A DNA stretch of 64,000 nucleotides from Sphingobacterium sp. PCS056 (GTDB taxonomy: Bacteria; Bacteroidota; Bacteroidia; Sphingobacteriales; Sphingobacteriaceae), in the NCBI RefSeq assembly GCF_023273895.1, contig NZ_CP096883.1:682001-746000 (forward strand). Reading direction: 5' to 3'. The translations under genes and the position numbers were made by a program. Numbering within the stretch: position 1 is the first letter of the stretch; each line of letters opens with the position of its first letter. This document shows positions 1 through 8,777 of this stretch, piece by piece. The notes below the pieces were generated by a model, which saw only the letters and a program-made list of their open reading frames with translations, was not told the DNA's origin and made no database searches.

Positions 1-340
1 AATCAATATCTGATTGAGATAATTCTTTTCTAGCTAATTTGGCTCGTAAATCAACAATTTTATTTCTTGCATCTTGCTCTTTTGCTATTAAAGGTGGAGA
101 TAACTGAACATTTTCAATTTTCATTTTATCTAGCTCTGCCTCGATACGATCAATTTCAACCTCAAGATTTTCCTTTTCAACGGTTAGTGCGTACACTTTT
201 TCTCCTGAAGATTTAAACTTAACATAGAAATAAACGTTGGTAACAATAAGCGCAGCTATTGCTATTATAAAAAAATAAACTTTTGAGGTATTTTTCTTTA
301 TTTCTTCCTGTTTATTTCCCTTTACTAATTCAGTTTCCAT
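1..340 (-). CDS. Partial membrane-anchored coiled-coil protein (N-terminal 113 residues)
   Basis: The reading frame starts with ATG at 340 and runs off the left edge of the window without a stop. The visible part has a short charged cytoplasmic start (METELVKGNKQEE), one membrane segment at about residues 21-40, and then a long heptad-like helix rich in Glu, Lys, Leu and Ile (about residues 45-113), typical of a coiled coil. This suggests a bitopic inner-membrane protein whose coiled coil lies in the periplasm. I do not recognise the family, because the C-terminal domain that would identify it is outside the window. Confidence 0.7.
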   Translation of the reverse strand, partial: METELVKGNKQEEIKKNTSKVYFFIIAIAALIVTNVYFYVKFKSSGEKVYALTVEKENLEVEIDRIEAELDKMKIENVQLSPPLIAKEQDARNKIVDLRAKLARKELSQSDID

Positions 341-512
341 TACACTTGAATTCCATTTTTTATTAGACTTATTGTATCGTCCTGTAGATACTATTGTACC
401 ACAAATATTATTCCAATTTCAAATTATGTAGCTATTAAAAAAATAATATGTTCTATTGCGATAGGTAGATAACAAGATCATAAAAATGACAGATGACATT
501 TATCCATTATCT

Positions 513-1052
513 TTATTTCTTCATGATTTCTAAATCTATCATTACCAAGTTTTTAATCAATGTTTCCACATCGTTTTTTTTGGGATCATGAATTGTATAA
601 TGTCCTTTTTTAATGTCATTTTTTACTGGGCTTTGAGTAGGAGGTTCAGCATTTCTGTCATAAACTTTAACAACCGTGTGTCCAAATTTGATATTGTCCT
701 TATCCAGCTTCAACAAACTCAACTGTTCCTCATCGATATCAATTACAACACCCTTTTCTAACTGTCCCTTACCACAAAATTCTACTTCTATTCCCAATGC
801 GGCAAAGGTAAGTCTAATAAATTCCCGCACTGTAATGATAGACTCGGTCGCAACGACATCCTTGGTCTCCGTATCGTGCTGAATATGTGGCTTCATTCTC
901 TCCAGACTTAGATGAGATGTTAAATCGTATACATACAGTCGATTTTCTAAACCTAGGGCTATTCGAATAGCATCCCTTATAATTCCGTGAAATATAGATA
1001 TTTTACTTGAATTGCTACTATTAAAATACATAAGATATACTATTTCAAACAA
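513..1052 (-). pseudogene. Relic of GDP-mannose 4,6-dehydratase (C-terminal half)
   Basis: The frame encodes 179 residues that follow the C-terminal half of Gmd without a break, but in eroded form. The segment ITVREFIRLTFAALGIEVEF and the following GxGxxEKG match the strongly conserved VREF...GIE-EW-G-G--EKG region. IRIALGLENRLY matches the ARI-LGL-D-LY region. A V-KV-(D)-R--EP stretch stands where family members have V-VDP-YFRPTEV, and the end resembles the final helix. The N-terminal Rossmann half with GxxGxxG and the YxxxK catalytic pair is absent. The frame opens only with TTG at 1052, directly behind the terminator hairpin of the next gene, so it probably has no promoter of its own. I read it as a decaying fragment, although it is still open. 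Confidence 0.65.
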
Positions 1053-1054
1053 AT

Positions 1055-1078
1055 AAAGCTATAGTTTCCTATAGCTTT
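1055..1078 (-). terminator. Terminator of the lipocalin-like lipoprotein gene
   Basis: A perfect 10-bp stem (AAAGCTATAG / CTATAGCTTT) with a 4-nt loop lies 24 bp after the stop of the minus-strand lipoprotein gene. It is followed on that strand by a T-rich stretch (ATTTGTTTG). Confidence 0.6.
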
Positions 1079-1101
1079 AGCAATTTATATAAAAAAATCT
1101 T

Positions 1102-1659
1102 TTAATTAACTCTAGAAAAAGTGAATACCAAGTAAGCTTCACCACTAGAAATGGTAACTGGCATACGCATCACTAATTTATTTGCATCTGAATAAGATAA
1201 ATCCAAACGATAACCAGTGACTACATTTTTAGCTTTATCTCCAGCATAGATTTTTTTGAATTGAAATTGTGGTTCTCCATTATTCTTACCGGGATTGTAG
1301 ATTGACCAAACTATATCTCTAGAAGCTCCTGGAGCACATAATTTACCATCTGCAGAGAAAGAAATATTTCCTTTCCCGTTACTTGGTAAAACCCATGTAC
1401 TACCGATAAAACATTCTGCCGGTGCCTCTTCAAATACGCTTTTAATCGTATAAGAAGCAGGTAAATTTTCGCGGTCAATAGTATTTAATATCCAAGTTCC
1501 TTTAACAGCGCCTTTCCAGTCTGAAGCACTAGGACCTGAAGACATTGCAGTTGATGAAGAACTAGATGTTGCTCCTTTTGGCTGCATACTACAAGCCGAA
1601 AAAACAAACAAACTCAGCATAAGAGTTGTGATAGATAAAAGAACTTGATTCATATTCAT
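1102..1659 (-). CDS. Lipocalin-like lipoprotein
   Basis: This 185-residue protein begins with a type II signal peptide: a hydrophobic core at residues 5-21 ending in the lipobox FSAC, with the lipidated Cys at position 23. A Ser/Ala/Thr-rich linker (about 27-45) follows. The rest, from WKGAVKGTWILN onward, alternates short beta strands and opens with the G-x-W motif of the lipocalin-like domains common in Bacteroidota. No enzymatic residues are evident. The likely place is the periplasmic face of the outer membrane, and the ligand is unknown. Met3 at 1653 is an equally good start. The family assignment rests on the G-x-W start and strand pattern only. Confidence 0.7.
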   Translation of the reverse strand: MNMNQVLLSITTLMLSLFVFSACSMQPKGATSSSSSTAMSSGPSASDWKGAVKGTWILNTIDRENLPASYTIKSVFEEAPAECFIGSTWVLPSNGKGNISFSADGKLCAPGASRDIVWSIYNPGKNNGEPQFQFKKIYAGDKAKNVVTGYRLDLSYSDANKLVMRMPVTISSGEAYLVFTFSRVN

Positions 1660-1709
1660 TAATTTTATAGTTACTTATTGTATTTTTGCTGTAAATATAA
1701 CAACAAATC

Positions 1710-2042
1710 ATGATTGAGACATCCAAAAATCATACCATTAGTAAGATTGTAGCAAAATCACTATTACGTATCTTTGTTTTGCTTTTAGCTCTTGCATCTG
1801 TTCCTATCTTGTCAAATAAAGGAGCTCAATCTAGTTTAGATGCTAAACATATTGCTTTTCCCAATGAAATGGCTATTGTTGCGCCTGCACTACTTTTTAT
1901 AATTTTCGTCGTACTACTTATATTCATGCTAAAAAACAAATATTTAAGAGTTGATATCAATTGGCAATTCTCTTTATGTACGATATTTCTACTGATATAC
2001 TTAATTCTTTTATACTCCCGTATATACCCATTAGTAGCTTAA
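1710..2042 (+). CDS. Small membrane protein of unknown function
   Basis: This 110-residue protein has three predicted membrane segments at about residues 18-35, 53-73 and 85-106, with basic residues at the N-terminus and between segments 2 and 3. The segment 36-52 (SNKGAQSSLDAKHIAFPNE) would be a short external loop. A TAnnTTTG-type box (TATTTTTG) at 1681-1688 precedes the ATG by 21 bp. The gene is divergent from the lipoprotein and precedes the UPF0104-type gene. I do not recognise a family. Confidence 0.55.
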   Translation: MIETSKNHTISKIVAKSLLRIFVLLLALASVPILSNKGAQSSLDAKHIAFPNEMAIVAPALLFIIFVVLLIFMLKNKYLRVDINWQFSLCTIFLLIYLILLYSRIYPLVA

Positions 2043-2122
2043 TATAAATAATACGATAAGTTTAACCAAATTAATATCTTTGACAACTAATTTAGAAAGT
2101 CATTGCGTAGACTTCATAGCTA

Positions 2123-3034
2123 ATGAATAAAAAATTACTCTGGAAAATAGTTAAGAATATCCTTAAAGTTGTTGTCACTATTGCTGCACTTTATTGGGTA
2201 TTTAGTAAGGTTTCTATTGATGACTTAAAGGATGCAGTGGTCAATTCTAATCCGATTTTTCTTCTCCTCGCATTTTTAGCCTATGGAGCTTCAATTTTAA
2301 TATCTTCTTCTCGATTACTTAGTTTCCTTAAAGCAATTGGACTAAATGTTTCGGAAAGATATAACCTCAAGCTCTATCAATTAGGCTTATTTTACAACCT
2401 GTTTTTACCTGGAGGTGTCGGAGGAGATGGTTATAAAATATATTTTCTTCGTAAAAAATATAATATTAAGGGCCGAAAGCTATTAGGAGCATTATTCTTT
2501 GATCGTTTAAGTGGTCTTTGGGCGTTATGTCTTATTATTGCTGCACTGGTTATTTTTATGCCACAGCTAAATATCCCTAATTATTTAACGATTTCTGGAT
2601 TTATCGCGGGTACAATACTCTACTATTTTATTGTTGGGAAATTTTTTCCTGATTTTAAATCAAATTTTATCAAAACGCACTGCAAAGCAATAGGTGTGCA
2701 GTCTATGCAGGTGTTGTCTGCGATAATGATTTTATATGCTTTGGGTTTTGAAGGCAAATTTTCGCCCTATTTGTTTCTCTTTCTTGCTTCGTCCTTAGTA
2801 GCAATCATCCCATTCTCTGTCGGAGGATTAGGTATGCGGGAGCTTGTATATATGTGGGGAGCCAATTTCTTTCATCTCGACTCGCATTTGGCCGTTTTGA
2901 TTAGTTTATTGTTTTATATTATATCGGCAATTATGGCCTTTACAGGTTCATATTATATTTTTCATCCCTCGGCTTTAGGAACTGACAAACTGCCGTCTGT
3001 TAAAGAGGTAGAAGAATCTCAAAGTGAAGATTAA
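2123..3034 (+). CDS. UPF0104 / LPG-synthase-type transmembrane protein
   Basis: This is a polytopic membrane protein of 303 residues with about seven to eight hydrophobic segments. It carries hallmarks of the lysylphosphatidylglycerol synthase transmembrane (AglD/UPF0104) family: an N-terminal segment ending in W-V-F-S-K-V, a G-L-F-Y-N-x-F-L-P-G-G-V-G-G-D-G-Y-K motif (about 88-108), a D-R-x-S-G-L motif (about 128-133) and an F-S-V-G-G-L-G-M-R-E motif near 233-242. It lacks the soluble aminoacyl-transferase domain of MprF, so it is the membrane (flippase-like) half only. The substrate is unknown. It lies 11 bp upstream of the SDR gene, probably co-transcribed. A TATCTTTG box at 2075-2082 may be its promoter -7 element. 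A second family member is at 10630-11607. Confidence 0.85.
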   Translation: MNKKLLWKIVKNILKVVVTIAALYWVFSKVSIDDLKDAVVNSNPIFLLLAFLAYGASILISSSRLLSFLKAIGLNVSERYNLKLYQLGLFYNLFLPGGVGGDGYKIYFLRKKYNIKGRKLLGALFFDRLSGLWALCLIIAALVIFMPQLNIPNYLTISGFIAGTILYYFIVGKFFPDFKSNFIKTHCKAIGVQSMQVLSAIMILYALGFEGKFSPYLFLFLASSLVAIIPFSVGGLGMRELVYMWGANFFHLDSHLAVLISLLFYIISAIMAFTGSYYIFHPSALGTDKLPSVKEVEESQSED

Positions 3035-3045
3035 ATTAAGAAATT

Positions 3046-3753
3046 ATGGCAAATATTGTAATAACTGGCGCAAGCAGTGGTATTGGATTTGAAGCAGTAT
3101 TAGATCTTACAGCTAAAAAAGAAAACAATGTCATCGCCCTAGCTAGATCGGCTGATAAATTAAAGCGATTGCACGAGATTGCATCGGATTTAAACTTTGA
3201 TGGGGGCAATTTATATCCTGCTCAATTCGATATCGTATTTGATGATTACCAAACTTTGGTACCATTTATCAAATCAAAGTTTGACCTTGTTGATATTCTG
3301 ATCAACAATGCAGGTATATTGATCAATAAACCTTTTATGGATAGTTCACTGGAGGATATTGCATCTATGTTTCAAACGAATGTTCTGGCTCATGCCAATA
3401 TGATTCAAAACATCGTTCCTTTAATGCCTGCAGGTTCCCATATCCTTAATATTGGAAGTATGGGTGGATTTCAGGGCTCATCCAAATTCAGCGGTTTGGC
3501 GGCCTACTCTTCTAGCAAAGCGGCATTGGCGGTATTAACAGAGTGTCTAGCAGAAGAATTTAAGACCATGGGTATCCGAGTCAATTGTCTTGCATTGGGT
3601 TCTGCACAAACAGAGATGTTTGAAACCGCTTTTCCTGGCGTAGAGGCGGGAAAACTGGCTTTTGAAATGGGCAGATATATTGCAGAGTTTGCTCAAAATG
3701 GACACCAATACTATAATGGTAAAATTTTGCCGGTGTCGTTAATGACGCCTTAA
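3046..3753 (+). CDS. Short-chain dehydrogenase/reductase (SDR family)
   Basis: This is a classical SDR of 235 residues. It has the cofactor-binding TGASSGIG at residues 7-14, the structural NNAG at 87-90, the catalytic Ser138 (in NIGSMGG) and the Y154-x3-K158 pair. There is no signal peptide, so it is cytosolic. An Arg at 35 after the second beta strand (ALARS) would favour NADP(H), but this is inference. The substrate cannot be told from the sequence. It follows the UPF0104-type gene by 11 bp and ends in a shared terminator. Confidence 0.9.
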   Translation: MANIVITGASSGIGFEAVLDLTAKKENNVIALARSADKLKRLHEIASDLNFDGGNLYPAQFDIVFDDYQTLVPFIKSKFDLVDILINNAGILINKPFMDSSLEDIASMFQTNVLAHANMIQNIVPLMPAGSHILNIGSMGGFQGSSKFSGLAAYSSSKAALAVLTECLAEEFKTMGIRVNCLALGSAQTEMFETAFPGVEAGKLAFEMGRYIAEFAQNGHQYYNGKILPVSLMTP

Positions 3754-3754
3754 A

Positions 3755-3787
3755 ATAATAAAAGGGTTTTGAAAGCCCTTTTATTAT
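3755..3787. terminator. Bidirectional terminator between SDR and GH2 genes
   Basis: A perfect 12-bp inverted repeat (ATAATAAAAGGG / CCCTTTTATTAT) with a 9-nt loop lies between the convergent SDR and GH2 genes. A/T runs on both sides let it act in both directions. It includes the GH2 stop codon. Confidence 0.8.
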
Positions 3788-5991
3788 AATCCTATATGTT
3801 CATTTTTATTGTCAGTTGGGCCGTCTTTACTAATTGCCTTAGGATTTTGCTTCAAATAATGCCATGTGATTTTATCTTCCAATTGCGCCTCCCCTTTTGA
3901 TGCCTTCACTTGAACGATATTGTCTCCCTCCCTTAATTTAACATTTTGAAAGATATAATGCACATCTGTTTCTCCCATAACATAGTTTTTGATCTCTACA
4001 CCATTTACCCATAGCGTTGGTGTTCCGATATTGGAATAAACAGTTATGGGTGTAACCTCATTGGCTCTTTCCACAACACGACGTTGAGTCAGGTAAAGTA
4101 CCGGTTGTTTGCTCCAGTTAGCTTTATACCAATAAAATGGATCTTTTTTTAATTTTCTATCGAATGTAACTAATCCTTTATAGTTTCTCGGTTCAACATT
4201 TAACGCGGTTATTGGTGTAGCAAAATCAAATGTATTCCAGAGATAGGAAGCTAGAAAGATGGGATGCCTCTTTATCGTTCCCCAATGTATTTCATGAAAC
4301 TTGGTTGAAAATTCTTCAGGAAAAAATGCAGGATTTGCCCATTGGTTACCGACATCTCCAACAACCTCTTGCTGGTGGTTGGGATTTGCTTCAGCTCCAT
4401 ATTCTGAAAAAATTATTTTATAATCTTTAAAATCTTTTGAAATTTGATCCGCCCACTTATTTACATCACGGATAACACCATTGTACCATCCAAAATAATG
4501 GTTGATACCCTGTACATCTGCGTTATTGTTTACAGCATGATTAATGACATTATAACCACTCACTTGAACCGTATAGCGATATGGATCTTCTGTTTTAGCC
4601 AAGTCATTCAATTTTGTTGTTAATTCTATGGTATAAGCATTGGGTGTATAAACTTCGTTGTGTAATCCCCAGATATAAATAGAGGGATGATTATAATTTT
4701 GCCTAATAAGTTCTGTCAACTGCTGCTTAGCATTTGCTTCTTCTAATGTTGTTACACGATTGACAAATGGAATTTCTGCCCAAACAATAAAACCTATACT
4801 ATCGCATTTTGCATAAAAATAATCCGATTGTTGATAATGAGCTAATCGAATAGTGGTTGCTCCCATTTCTTTTATAATAGCCAAATCTTCATCATGATCT
4901 GCATTTGATAGAGCAGAGCCCTTTCCCCATCGATCTTGATGACGTGTCACACCATACATCGGATATTTAACACCGTTTAAAAAGAAGCCTTCTCCTGTAC
5001 GCAGTTCAAATTTGCGAATTCCCAATGGCTGAACCACTTCATCAAGAATAATATTTCCATCCATAATCTGTGTGACTACCTTATACAAATAGGGATCGTC
5101 TAAGCCTTGCCATACGTGTGGATTTGTTATTCTAATATCTTGAACGACCTCTTGTCTTCCCTGCGGAAGTAAGCGATGTTTTTTTACACCTTTTACTTTT
5201 ACTGCTCCACCCTGCTCAAAAATCGTTGATACGATTTGCACATCTCGCATTTCTGGAGTTTTATTTTCTAATTTAACCTTTAAAGTGATATCAGCACTTT
5301 TCTTATTTACTTCCTTTTGACTGATATATATCCCGGAAGAAGCATAATCTGAAACTGCAATATTGATTTTGTCTGTTACAATCAGTTGTACAGGTCTATA
5401 GATACCTCCATACATAGGAAATAAAGTATGATTAACAGGAATTACTTGTGGAGTCGCTTCATTGCTTACTTTAACAAGAATCTCATTCTCCACTCCGAAT
5501 TTCAGCATATTGGTCAACTCCAACACAAAGGCCGAATAACCACCTTGATGTCTACCAACAATTTGATAATTGCCATTAATCACTGAACCATCATACACCA
5601 TATTACCTTTCTCCTTCTTTACGGGTAATGGTGAATTATTAAGATAAACTTCGGTATTGGTATTGACACCTTCAAATTTTATAAAAACTCGCTTTCCATC
5701 CCATGAGGATTCAGGAACAAAAGTTTTGCGATAATAAGCATCTCCCACATAAAATTTTTCATTAGATGTAAATCGATCATTGCGAACCTGCATGTCTTTT
5801 GCATTCCATGTATGTGGCACGGTAATAGATTGCCAAGGGCCTGAGAAAATAGTCCCATATTGTAATACATCGCTAGTGAAGGGACCTTTTTTAAAAGCCC
5901 ATTCCTGATTAAAAGGTATGATTTCTCTTGCAGAAACTATAGCGGCTAAAATTGTTAAGAAAGTTAAAGTAATAACTGCCTTGAAATTCAT
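3784..5991 (-). CDS. Glycoside hydrolase family 2 protein (beta-galactosidase/glucuronidase type)
   Basis: This 735-residue protein starts with a cleavable signal peptide (about 1-21), so it is periplasmic or exported. It shows the GH2 order: sugar-binding jelly roll (about 25-210), immunoglobulin-like domain (about 215-325) and TIM barrel (about 330-630), followed by a short C-terminal beta domain. In the barrel the acid/base Glu is E445 in WGLHNEVY and the predicted nucleophile is E530 in IIFSEYGAEA. The preceding G-V-x-R-H-Q-D and T-x-I-R-L-A-H-Y are also family hallmarks. GH2 covers several retaining exo-glycosidases, and the sequence does not decide which sugar is cut. It stands alone behind its own promoter and is not part of the later PUL. 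Confidence 0.9.
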   Translation of the reverse strand: MNFKAVITLTFLTILAAIVSAREIIPFNQEWAFKKGPFTSDVLQYGTIFSGPWQSITVPHTWNAKDMQVRNDRFTSNEKFYVGDAYYRKTFVPESSWDGKRVFIKFEGVNTNTEVYLNNSPLPVKKEKGNMVYDGSVINGNYQIVGRHQGGYSAFVLELTNMLKFGVENEILVKVSNEATPQVIPVNHTLFPMYGGIYRPVQLIVTDKINIAVSDYASSGIYISQKEVNKKSADITLKVKLENKTPEMRDVQIVSTIFEQGGAVKVKGVKKHRLLPQGRQEVVQDIRITNPHVWQGLDDPYLYKVVTQIMDGNIILDEVVQPLGIRKFELRTGEGFFLNGVKYPMYGVTRHQDRWGKGSALSNADHDEDLAIIKEMGATTIRLAHYQQSDYFYAKCDSIGFIVWAEIPFVNRVTTLEEANAKQQLTELIRQNYNHPSIYIWGLHNEVYTPNAYTIELTTKLNDLAKTEDPYRYTVQVSGYNVINHAVNNNADVQGINHYFGWYNGVIRDVNKWADQISKDFKDYKIIFSEYGAEANPNHQQEVVGDVGNQWANPAFFPEEFSTKFHEIHWGTIKRHPIFLASYLWNTFDFATPITALNVEPRNYKGLVTFDRKLKKDPFYWYKANWSKQPVLYLTQRRVVERANEVTPITVYSNIGTPTLWVNGVEIKNYVMGETDVHYIFQNVKLREGDNIVQVKASKGEAQLEDKITWHYLKQNPKAISKDGPTDNKNEHIGL

Positions 5992-6052
5992 AATATATTA
6001 TTAAAGGTTTTTATTAAATCTTTTTCCATCTTATATGGAGCAAGTGTATAGA

Positions 6053-6081
6053 CAAAGATATAAACCTAATTGAATTGCAAA
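6053..6081 (-). promoter_or_regulatory. Bacteroidota-type promoter of the GH2 gene
   Basis: On the minus strand TTTG (6081-6078) is followed after 17 nt by TATCTTTG (6060-6053), matching the TTTG / TAnnTTTG consensus of Bacteroidota housekeeping promoters. It would give a leader of about 55 nt before the ATG at 5991. Confidence 0.6.
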
Positions 6082-6228
6082 GAAAAGTTATAGAGGCGGA
6101 AATATACTAAAATGTATTGTAGAGACCACATAAAGGGGCTTCTATATTCGAAAATAGCAATTTACAACGTTATCGTATTTTTAATAAATTTGATGGGATG
6201 TCACTCAAATAATACATTCAGTCGTCCA

Positions 6229-7593
6229 TTAACCTAAACCGTGAATCCATTTTACAATATCTAATAAAACTTCATTATTTATCGTTTCACTGATTTGTTC
6301 ATATTCAGACACTGCGCCAGTATTTGCTTTTTGAAATAAGTGATTTAAACCTTCATACTCTTTTAAAACAGTTTTCGGATTAGCGGGTAAGTTCGATTTC
6401 AAACTCTTTAAATTTTGTTCAGCTGGTACTTGCACATCAAGACTGCCAAATGCGGCATAAACAGGTACTGTGATCTTCTTAATAAAAGGAACCGGATCTA
6501 TGCGCATGAAATACCGATAAGATGGTAACAAAAGTGTCTCAAGCTCGAATTTGCTCGCGGAGTTCAATTGTGCGGGATCAATTTTCATGTTATCAAGAAT
6601 CATTGCCATCGCTTCATGGTGAGGTTTCTTACTCTTAACAATTTCAAAATTCTTTCTATTGATTTCCTGCGCATGAGCTAAAGCGAGATCTGTCATACCA
6701 GCGACCTTGCCTATACGATATAATTGGGAAATCATCAACGAATCAATTGGTATCGCTGGTCCTGCTAAAGAAACTATAAATGAAAGCGATGGAAGCTTTT
6801 GCCCTGCTAATAACTCGGCTATTAAACCTCCTTCACTATGTCCAATAATACCAATTTTACTGGGATCGACATTAGGTCTCTTCTTTAAAAAATCTATCGC
6901 AGCCATAGCATCTTTACTGAAATTCTCGATGGTCCCATTTATAAAACTTCCTTTTGAAAGTCCAACACCACGATCATCATATCGAAGTACAACAATATTG
7001 TTTTTTGTTAAAAAATCCGATAATATACGAAATGGTTCATGTCCCATTAGCGTCTCATTCCGATCTTGAGGACCACTTCCTGTCACTAAAACAACTGCCG
7101 CAAACTTACCTTTCTGCCTTGGAGAGGTTAAAGTACCGCTAAGAAGCACATCATCATATTTATTCCTAAAATTGACATCTACAGTATCATAATCGTAAGG
7201 GGGTATTACGCGTTGTGATTTAATTACCTGAGTAACCGTGGGAGTTTTTCCTGTTTTGGAAAGATCTAATTTGGCTCGAAATGCCCCTTGTTGAAATTCT
7301 CCGCCTATCAAATCATCCTTTTCCATTTTACCAATATACGTGATACCGCCTTGAATAATAACTTCGATGCCAGTGCCACTTATATGAGCTTGTGCAGGGA
7401 TTCCAAAGGCTCCTTGATCGGGACTATCTGCTTTAGCTTTCCATAGACCTCCTTCTTGCGACAAATGAATAACAAAATTCAAATTTGAATTGCCAACTTT
7501 TAGAATTCCTGTCCAACTTCCAGCAAAATTTTGAGAATAAACAGTTATTGTACTCAACAATAAAAGCAATAAACTAATTATATTTTTAACCAT
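6229..7593 (-). CDS. Secreted alpha/beta hydrolase with N-terminal beta domain
   Basis: From the ATG at 7593 the product has 454 residues. This start gives a proper signal peptide (VKNIISLLLLLLSTITVYS, cleaved near residue 20). The frame is open further upstream to 7695, but that extension would hide the signal. Residues 22-110 form a small beta-rich domain starting GSWTGIL. The hydrolase domain follows with the nucleophile elbow GHSEGG (Ser253), an acidic residue in GSLDVQVP and His in GLNHLF as the rest of the triad. Oxyanion-type GSGPQDRNE precedes it. The family includes esterases and acyl-transfer enzymes; the substrate is unknown. The gene stands alone. Confidence 0.85.
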   Translation of the reverse strand: MVKNIISLLLLLLSTITVYSQNFAGSWTGILKVGNSNLNFVIHLSQEGGLWKAKADSPDQGAFGIPAQAHISGTGIEVIIQGGITYIGKMEKDDLIGGEFQQGAFRAKLDLSKTGKTPTVTQVIKSQRVIPPYDYDTVDVNFRNKYDDVLLSGTLTSPRQKGKFAAVVLVTGSGPQDRNETLMGHEPFRILSDFLTKNNIVVLRYDDRGVGLSKGSFINGTIENFSKDAMAAIDFLKKRPNVDPSKIGIIGHSEGGLIAELLAGQKLPSLSFIVSLAGPAIPIDSLMISQLYRIGKVAGMTDLALAHAQEINRKNFEIVKSKKPHHEAMAMILDNMKIDPAQLNSASKFELETLLLPSYRYFMRIDPVPFIKKITVPVYAAFGSLDVQVPAEQNLKSLKSNLPANPKTVLKEYEGLNHLFQKANTGAVSEYEQISETINNEVLLDIVKWIHGLG

Positions 7594-7884
7594 TCTTTGT
7601 AATAAAATATGAATAAAGTAGATGAAACTACTTTTACTAACAGAACTAATACCAAAATCAAGCCATGATAATGCTTTATTAAAATATACGATCAATATGA
7701 AATGCTGGGACGGTGAAACGCAAGACCTTTATGAAATAAAAACCACCAATATCAGCGAATTTGGTATAAAATTTATTATGTCGATATACGATCTTCCACG
7801 AATCTAAACTGAATATTGACAATCAAATGAGCGAATAGCAATAAGCTCTCCTAGAACAAATAAGCAGCCGGATATAGTAAAATG

Positions 7885-8376
7885 TTATTCACTGGGATTT
7901 TTAAGAAACTCTTGATTTACTTGGATGGCAATACGGATTAATTCATCTTTTTTTTGAGTACCAATTAAAAGTCTAGATCCATCTTTAAATATTAATTGTA
8001 AACCGACTGACCCTTTTGTATTGTAAGCTTTGCCCTGGCTACCATTTCGATATCCCCAGCCGCCATAATCGGCGATGGGATTATAATCCTTAACATACAA
8101 ATCATCTAGTTGTGACCACAGAATCAATTTGGTTTTTAGTAGAAATGGGAAAAACTGGATAGCTATTCCCTCTTCATTTATAGTCGTTTTTAAGTTTATA
8201 AAAGAAAAGAAAATAATGATACCTACTACGATCCAAAATGCTGGATTGAAATTCATTTTACTAAAATCACCTTTGAATATATTGACTACATCATAATTTA
8301 CTGTAGATAGTAGCAAAAAAATCATTAAGACGATCATCCACCAACTCCAAAATGTTTGTTTCTCTTGAAATTTCAT
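7885..8376 (-). CDS. Membrane protein with PH-like C-terminal domain
   Basis: From the ATG at 8376 the product has 163 residues. Two membrane segments (about residues 10-28 and 42-60) are followed by a soluble domain containing the striking motif YGGWGYR and a G-x-Q-L-x-F-K-D-G-x-R-L-L-I-G-T-Q strand pair, as in small membrane proteins with a PH-like fold. The frame is open back to an ATG at 8457, which would add 27 residues without known features. I prefer the inner start because it puts a short basic/aromatic N-terminus directly before the first membrane segment. The function is unknown. Confidence 0.65.
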   Translation of the reverse strand: MKFQEKQTFWSWWMIVLMIFLLLSTVNYDVVNIFKGDFSKMNFNPAFWIVVGIIIFFSFINLKTTINEEGIAIQFFPFLLKTKLILWSQLDDLYVKDYNPIADYGGWGYRNGSQGKAYNTKGSVGLQLIFKDGSRLLIGTQKKDELIRIAIQVNQEFLKNPSE

Positions 8377-8723
8377 ATCATTCAATACAGTTATAGCGAA
8401 AAAATTTACGATAAGATTATCTCCTTCATTGCGAAAAGTTGGATCACTGTTAGTCATTTGATTGGCCTGTTTGCCAAAGGAAGATAGATTTAAATAAAAT
8501 AGATCAATATAATTCCTTTTACTTTAAACTAAATGTGTTCAATATATTCCAAATCAACTTCTGTGATAATCTGTATAGCAAGAAGTACAGATTACTTTCA
8601 CAAATACGGTATTTATTAAAATGTTTTAATCTGACCTCCCTAAATATAAACATTATTAAATCAAAAATATATTTTACGAAAGTGAACTTGAATAATATTA
8701 AGAACATCTAACCGCAATAATTA
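8377..8723. other. Intergenic region without a supported gene
   Basis: The interval between the PH-like membrane protein and the plsC-type gene is AT-rich. It contains one short minus-strand frame (8519-8707) of low-complexity composition (Phe, Ile, Leu, Lys) that I do not believe. I see no RNA gene. Its right end leads into the promoter of the next gene. Confidence 0.5.
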
Positions 8724-8752
8724 TTTGTAAACTATATTAATAATTATATTTG
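8724..8752 (+). promoter_or_regulatory. Promoter of the PlsC-type acyltransferase gene
   Basis: TTTG (8724-8727), a 17-nt spacer and TATATTTG (8745-8752) match the Bacteroidota consensus, with the ATG of the acyltransferase at 8778. Confidence 0.55.
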
Positions 8753-8777
8753 CTGTAAATAATAATTAGATTGAAAC

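Noticed and set aside
7622..7807. 61-codon plus-strand frame in the gap upstream of the alpha/beta hydrolase
   Set aside because: It has no promoter box, no recognisable ribosome binding site and no family I know. Composition is plausible for a protein, so it is left open but not annotated.
8519..8707. 62-codon minus-strand frame in the gap before the PlsC-type gene
   Set aside because: Composition is low-complexity Phe/Ile/Leu/Lys as expected from AT-rich DNA; no ribosome binding site or domain.
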